Positions 5,014 to 7,980 of a DNA stretch of 7,980 bases are shown piece by piece. Within the stretch, counting starts at the first letter, position 1; each line of letters starts with the position of its first letter. The notes beneath the pieces are model-generated. The model did not search any database, had not been told where the DNA came from, and saw nothing but the letters and a program-made list of their open reading frames with translations. Source of the DNA: a bacterium (GTDB lineage Bacteria > Cyanobacteriota > Vampirovibrionia > Gastranaerophilales > Gastranaerophilaceae); assembly GCA_004558955.1 (NCBI GenBank), contig SFZC01000126.1:1-7980 (forward strand). Reading direction: 5' to 3'. Made by a program: the position numbers and the translations under genes.

Positions 5014-7980
5014 AAAAATCAGGCAAGGTTTTAGATAATGAAATGAATTTTGGAAGTAACGAACTTGAAGATTTCTTGGACGAATTAGACGGTATAAATT
5101 CTGAAATCAAAACAAACTCTCAAATCGCAAAAGATGCTATTGATGCAGGTAGAGCATTGAACGATGTTGATAAATCTTATGATGCAGAAGCATTGCCTTA
5201 CGCATATACAGGAACAACTTTGGATAACAGCGGTTTGGTTTCAGCCTCATTGAACGGTTTGACTAACGAAGAAATCGGTGAAATGGCAATCGAAAAAGGT
5301 GCAGAATTAGACAAAAACACTAACACATTAGAAGGTAACGTAAACTCTTCAACTAACACCGAAACAAAAGAATTTGCTTTGAACTTCACAACAGAAGTTC
5401 AAAATACCGAAGATACCGCTAAAAACGTTACTACAGACAGTTCTGTAGAAAATAACGAAGACAACGGAGAAAACAAAGAAGAACAAGAACAAAAAGACGA
5501 AGCAAACGATATTCAAGAAAAATCAAGACAACTTGAATACGGTATCCTAAGTGCAAACAAAGCAACCGTAAAAACACTTGCCTCAAGTGCCGAAAACTTA
5601 GCAAAAGGGACTACGGTAACACTTAATGATAAATCACTTAACAAAGAATTGAAAACAGCTTCTAAAAAAATGCAAACAATTACAAAAGAAGTTGAGGCGG
5701 TAAATAAACGCTTAACAGACAACGAAATGTCAACAGAAACCTTCTTGCAAGAACTTGAAAGCCTACAAGCAGAATCATCTGATGATGGTGAAATTCAAGC
5801 ATCTTCAATCAGCACTCAATCAGCAACTCAACAAACTGCCACTACAGACCAACCACAAGTACAAAATAATGAAACTTCTCAAGCAGGAATTGTTGAAAAA
5901 AACGGCAACAGTGAATTTACAAAAGCAACAGAAAAAGGTATGACAGTAATCAACGCTTTTGAAACTGCTGATAAAATCGTTTCAAGTGAAAGAAAAAATC
6001 AACCTGAAGAAGAAGCAACAGACCCTGAACACGCAGCAGAACTTGCTCACAAAGCAGAAGTAAGAGCAAAGAAAATTGACCTTGCCGAAAAAATACAAGA
6101 TTTGGGTGCAGATAAAGAAATTATCGCTACAGATTTGAAAACAGCAATCGACCAAGGCGATAACGCAACTAAAAAAGGTATCAAAATTCTTGGCACATTA
6201 GACAAAAACAATGAAAAACTTGAACAACAAAACGAAAAAGCAACACAAGATGCTAACGATGCGATAGATATCGGTATTGGAACTTATGCACTCGGCACAG
6301 GCACTGTTGTTACCGGGCTTGCTCAACACGCTTACGGCACAGCCTTAATGTCTAACCCTTGGACATTCAGTACCGGTTTGGCACTATCAATTTTAGGTCA
6401 GGCAACAGTTGTTTACGGTCACACGGAACAAGCCGCAGGTTTGATTTCTGCAGCAAGCGGGACTCAAGGCAAAATTATTTCAACAGAAGAAAATTCTGTC
6501 ATCAGCAATGCAATCGGCACTATGACCAAAGCTGAATCAGTCCTTAACGTTAACGTTTTGAGCCTTGACCAAGCAAACGACACCGCAAAAGAATCTGAAA
6601 CTACGGATTCCACAAACAACAACGCTGAACAAACAACAACAGAAACTCAAAACATTGATACACAAAACCTTAAACAAGACGGAATTTTAACAGGTCTTGC
6701 AACTCCGCTTGATGAAAATCTTGACCTAGCAACTTTGTTAACCCCTGAATTGGCAACAACTGAAAATACGACTTTGCAAAACCAACCTCAATCACTTATT
6801 GCAGGTGCAATTAACAACAACGTAAATTTACAACCACAAGACAATCAAATTCAACCGACACAAAACACTTCTCAAAACAGAGGAAATAACACACAAGTAA
6901 ATCAAGAAAATTCAGCACCTCAAACAGAAAACAGCAACACTGAAAAAACTCAAGAGTCAGCATTAAATAACAACGAGCAAGAAAAGGAAACTTCAACCAA
7001 AGAAGATGCAAACGAAGTTGCCCAAAACACTCAAACAACAGAAAATGAAACTGACGGCAAATCAACCGATGAAGTTAAACAAGAAAGCGAACAGGCTCAA
7101 AATCAAGCAACTACGGAACAAGTAAATGCTGAAACTTCTGCTGCAACCGAAAACCAAGAAACTCAAAATAATAAAGATGAAGCTTCAAAAACTTCGGACA
7201 GCAAAAAATCAAACGAGAAAAAAGAAGTAACCGAAAAAGATGCAGAATCTGCGGTAAAAGAAAGCAAAAAAGGTCAACAGGAAATGACCGCCGCTCAAAA
7301 AGAAGACAAGCACAATCAAAAAGAAGTTAAAAAGATGTCTAAACAAATCAAAGACATCAACAAAAGCACCAAATCAGAAGAACAACGCTTCAAAAAACAA
7401 ATGCAAAACGAGCAAAAACAACTTGAAAAGAAAAATCAAGAACTTGAAGCAAAACAAGCAAAATTAGAAGAACAACAAGCACAACAACTTGAAACTCAAG
7501 CAGAAATCGAAAGCCTGACTCAAGCATTAAGCACTGCAAAAGAAAGCAGAAAACCTGAACTTCAAGCACAAATTCAAGCTTCAAATGTTAAGCTTACTGA
7601 CAAAAGTGCCGAAATCGCAGCATTAAGCAAAGAAGTAAGTACAATCACAACATACGGAACAAAGAAAAGACAAAATTTAAAAAGAAGCACTCAATCTTAT
7701 ATAAAAATAGCCAAAGCACGTCAAAAGACTTCTAAAAAGGCTGAAAAAACCGCAGATAAGATTTACAAAATTGCAGATACAACAAGCCAAGTTGCAGGAC
7801 TTGTAGCAACAGCAGGAAACATTACCTCAAAAATCGGTAATGCAGTTACGGCTGCCGGTACGGCACTTGTAAATGCCGGAACTTTGCAAATCAACATTTG
7901 GACTCCGTTCTTGTCAGTTCCTTTTTATGGAGGAACAGCAGCCGCAATGATTGCTCAAGCAACAGCAACACAAGTTGTTC
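4998..7980 (+). CDS. Large Gln/Asn/Thr-rich coiled-coil protein with two hydrophobic modules (partial at 3' end)
   Basis: This frame is open from the ATG at 4998 to the right edge (994 codons, no stop); the true 3' end is outside. The ATG has only a weak AAGAAG before it, which fits this being the continuation of the gene at 4306. In order: a helical, acidic segment (1-150); a Glu-rich and then helical stretch (150-255); a Ser/Gln/Thr linker (260-300); helices (305-420); a hydrophobic Gly/Ala-rich module (about 423-490) including GTALMSNPWTFSTGLALSIL; a long linker rich in Asn, Gln, Thr and Glu (about 530-745); a strongly charged coiled coil (about 745-890); a Lys-rich stretch YGTKKRQNLKRS (886-897); and a second Gly/Ala-rich hydrophobic module (about 925-994) including INIWTPFLSVPFYGG. 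No cysteine is present. No signal peptide is seen at this ATG or at 4306. Helices, coiled coil and glycine-rich hydrophobic hairpins recall translocators or pore-forming proteins and also phage tape-measure proteins, but no specific homology is visible. Function unknown. Confidence 0.85.
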   Translation, partial: MGKDLKKSGKVLDNEMNFGSNELEDFLDELDGINSEIKTNSQIAKDAIDAGRALNDVDKSYDAEALPYAYTGTTLDNSGLVSASLNGLTNEEIGEMAIEKGAELDKNTNTLEGNVNSSTNTETKEFALNFTTEVQNTEDTAKNVTTDSSVENNEDNGENKEEQEQKDEANDIQEKSRQLEYGILSANKATVKTLASSAENLAKGTTVTLNDKSLNKELKTASKKMQTITKEVEAVNKRLTDNEMSTETFLQELESLQAESSDDGEIQASSISTQSATQQTATTDQPQVQNNETSQAGIVEKNGNSEFTKATEKGMTVINAFETADKIVSSERKNQPEEEATDPEHAAELAHKAEVRAKKIDLAEKIQDLGADKEIIATDLKTAIDQGDNATKKGIKILGTLDKNNEKLEQQNEKATQDANDAIDIGIGTYALGTGTVVTGLAQHAYGTALMSNPWTFSTGLALSILGQATVVYGHTEQAAGLISAASGTQGKIISTEENSVISNAIGTMTKAESVLNVNVLSLDQANDTAKESETTDSTNNNAEQTTTETQNIDTQNLKQDGILTGLATPLDENLDLATLLTPELATTENTTLQNQPQSLIAGAINNNVNLQPQDNQIQPTQNTSQNRGNNTQVNQENSAPQTENSNTEKTQESALNNNEQEKETSTKEDANEVAQNTQTTENETDGKSTDEVKQESEQAQNQATTEQVNAETSAATENQETQNNKDEASKTSDSKKSNEKKEVTEKDAESAVKESKKGQQEMTAAQKEDKHNQKEVKKMSKQIKDINKSTKSEEQRFKKQMQNEQKQLEKKNQELEAKQAKLEEQQAQQLETQAEIESLTQALSTAKESRKPELQAQIQASNVKLTDKSAEIAALSKEVSTITTYGTKKRQNLKRSTQSYIKIAKARQKTSKKAEKTADKIYKIADTTSQVAGLVATAGNITSKIGNAVTAAGTALVNAGTLQINIWTPFLSVPFYGGTAAAMIAQATATQVV

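Noticed and set aside
6811..7584. Minus-strand open frames at 6811-7065 and 7390-7584 with Leu/Phe/Val-rich products resembling membrane proteins
   Set aside because: They are reverse-strand readings of CAA, AAC, GAA and AAA codons in the large plus-strand gene, which produce Leu, Val and Phe codons; the hydrophobicity is an artefact.

Overview
The window is AT-rich bacterial DNA with small, densely packed genes, short intergenic gaps, ATG starts and rho-independent terminators. Its gene content is a leucyl aminopeptidase, an exported TPR-repeat protein, a short conserved-looking hypothetical and a very long coiled-coil protein rich in Gln, Asn and Thr. This would suit a low-GC gut or host-associated bacterium. 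The overall style reminds me of Gastranaerophilales (Vampirovibrionia), but there is no rRNA or marker gene here, so that placement is only a weak guess.

Layout, left to right. (1) Positions 1-437 hold the 3' end of a plus-strand gene that begins outside the window. It encodes an Asp/Pro/Thr-rich tail and a basic, aromatic C-terminus, and is followed by a strong hairpin terminator at 461-491. (2) Positions 492-610 are non-coding and contain a perfect 8-bp-stem hairpin. (3) Three minus-strand genes follow: an unrecognised 235-residue protein (611-1318), the M17 leucyl aminopeptidase pepA (1426-2820) and an exported ten-repeat TPR protein (2888-4099). pepA has its own extended -10 promoter, a clear Shine-Dalgarno sequence and its own terminator, so these genes look individually transcribed rather than forming a tight operon. 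(4) A divergent intergenic region of about 200 bp (4100-4305) holds candidate promoters and several short repeats. (5) From 4306 to the right edge the plus strand is coding throughout, but the frame is broken near 5001-5013. A 235-codon segment ends in TGA at 5011-5013, and a second frame, open from 4983 with an ATG at 4998, runs without a stop to 7980 and beyond.

The two halves on the right read most naturally as one large protein of more than 1,220 residues split by a single-base deletion in an A-run. It has an alpha-helical N-terminal domain, coiled coils, a first Gly/Ala-rich hydrophobic module, a long N/Q/T/E-rich linker, a strong charged coiled coil and then a second hydrophobic module. 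The two hydrophobic modules share an N-x-W-T motif that contains the only two tryptophans in the 994-residue second part. I do not recognise this protein, and it is the most interesting object in the window.

Nothing in the sequence shows that the genes work together. pepA is a housekeeping peptidase, and the rest look like envelope-associated or lineage-specific proteins.
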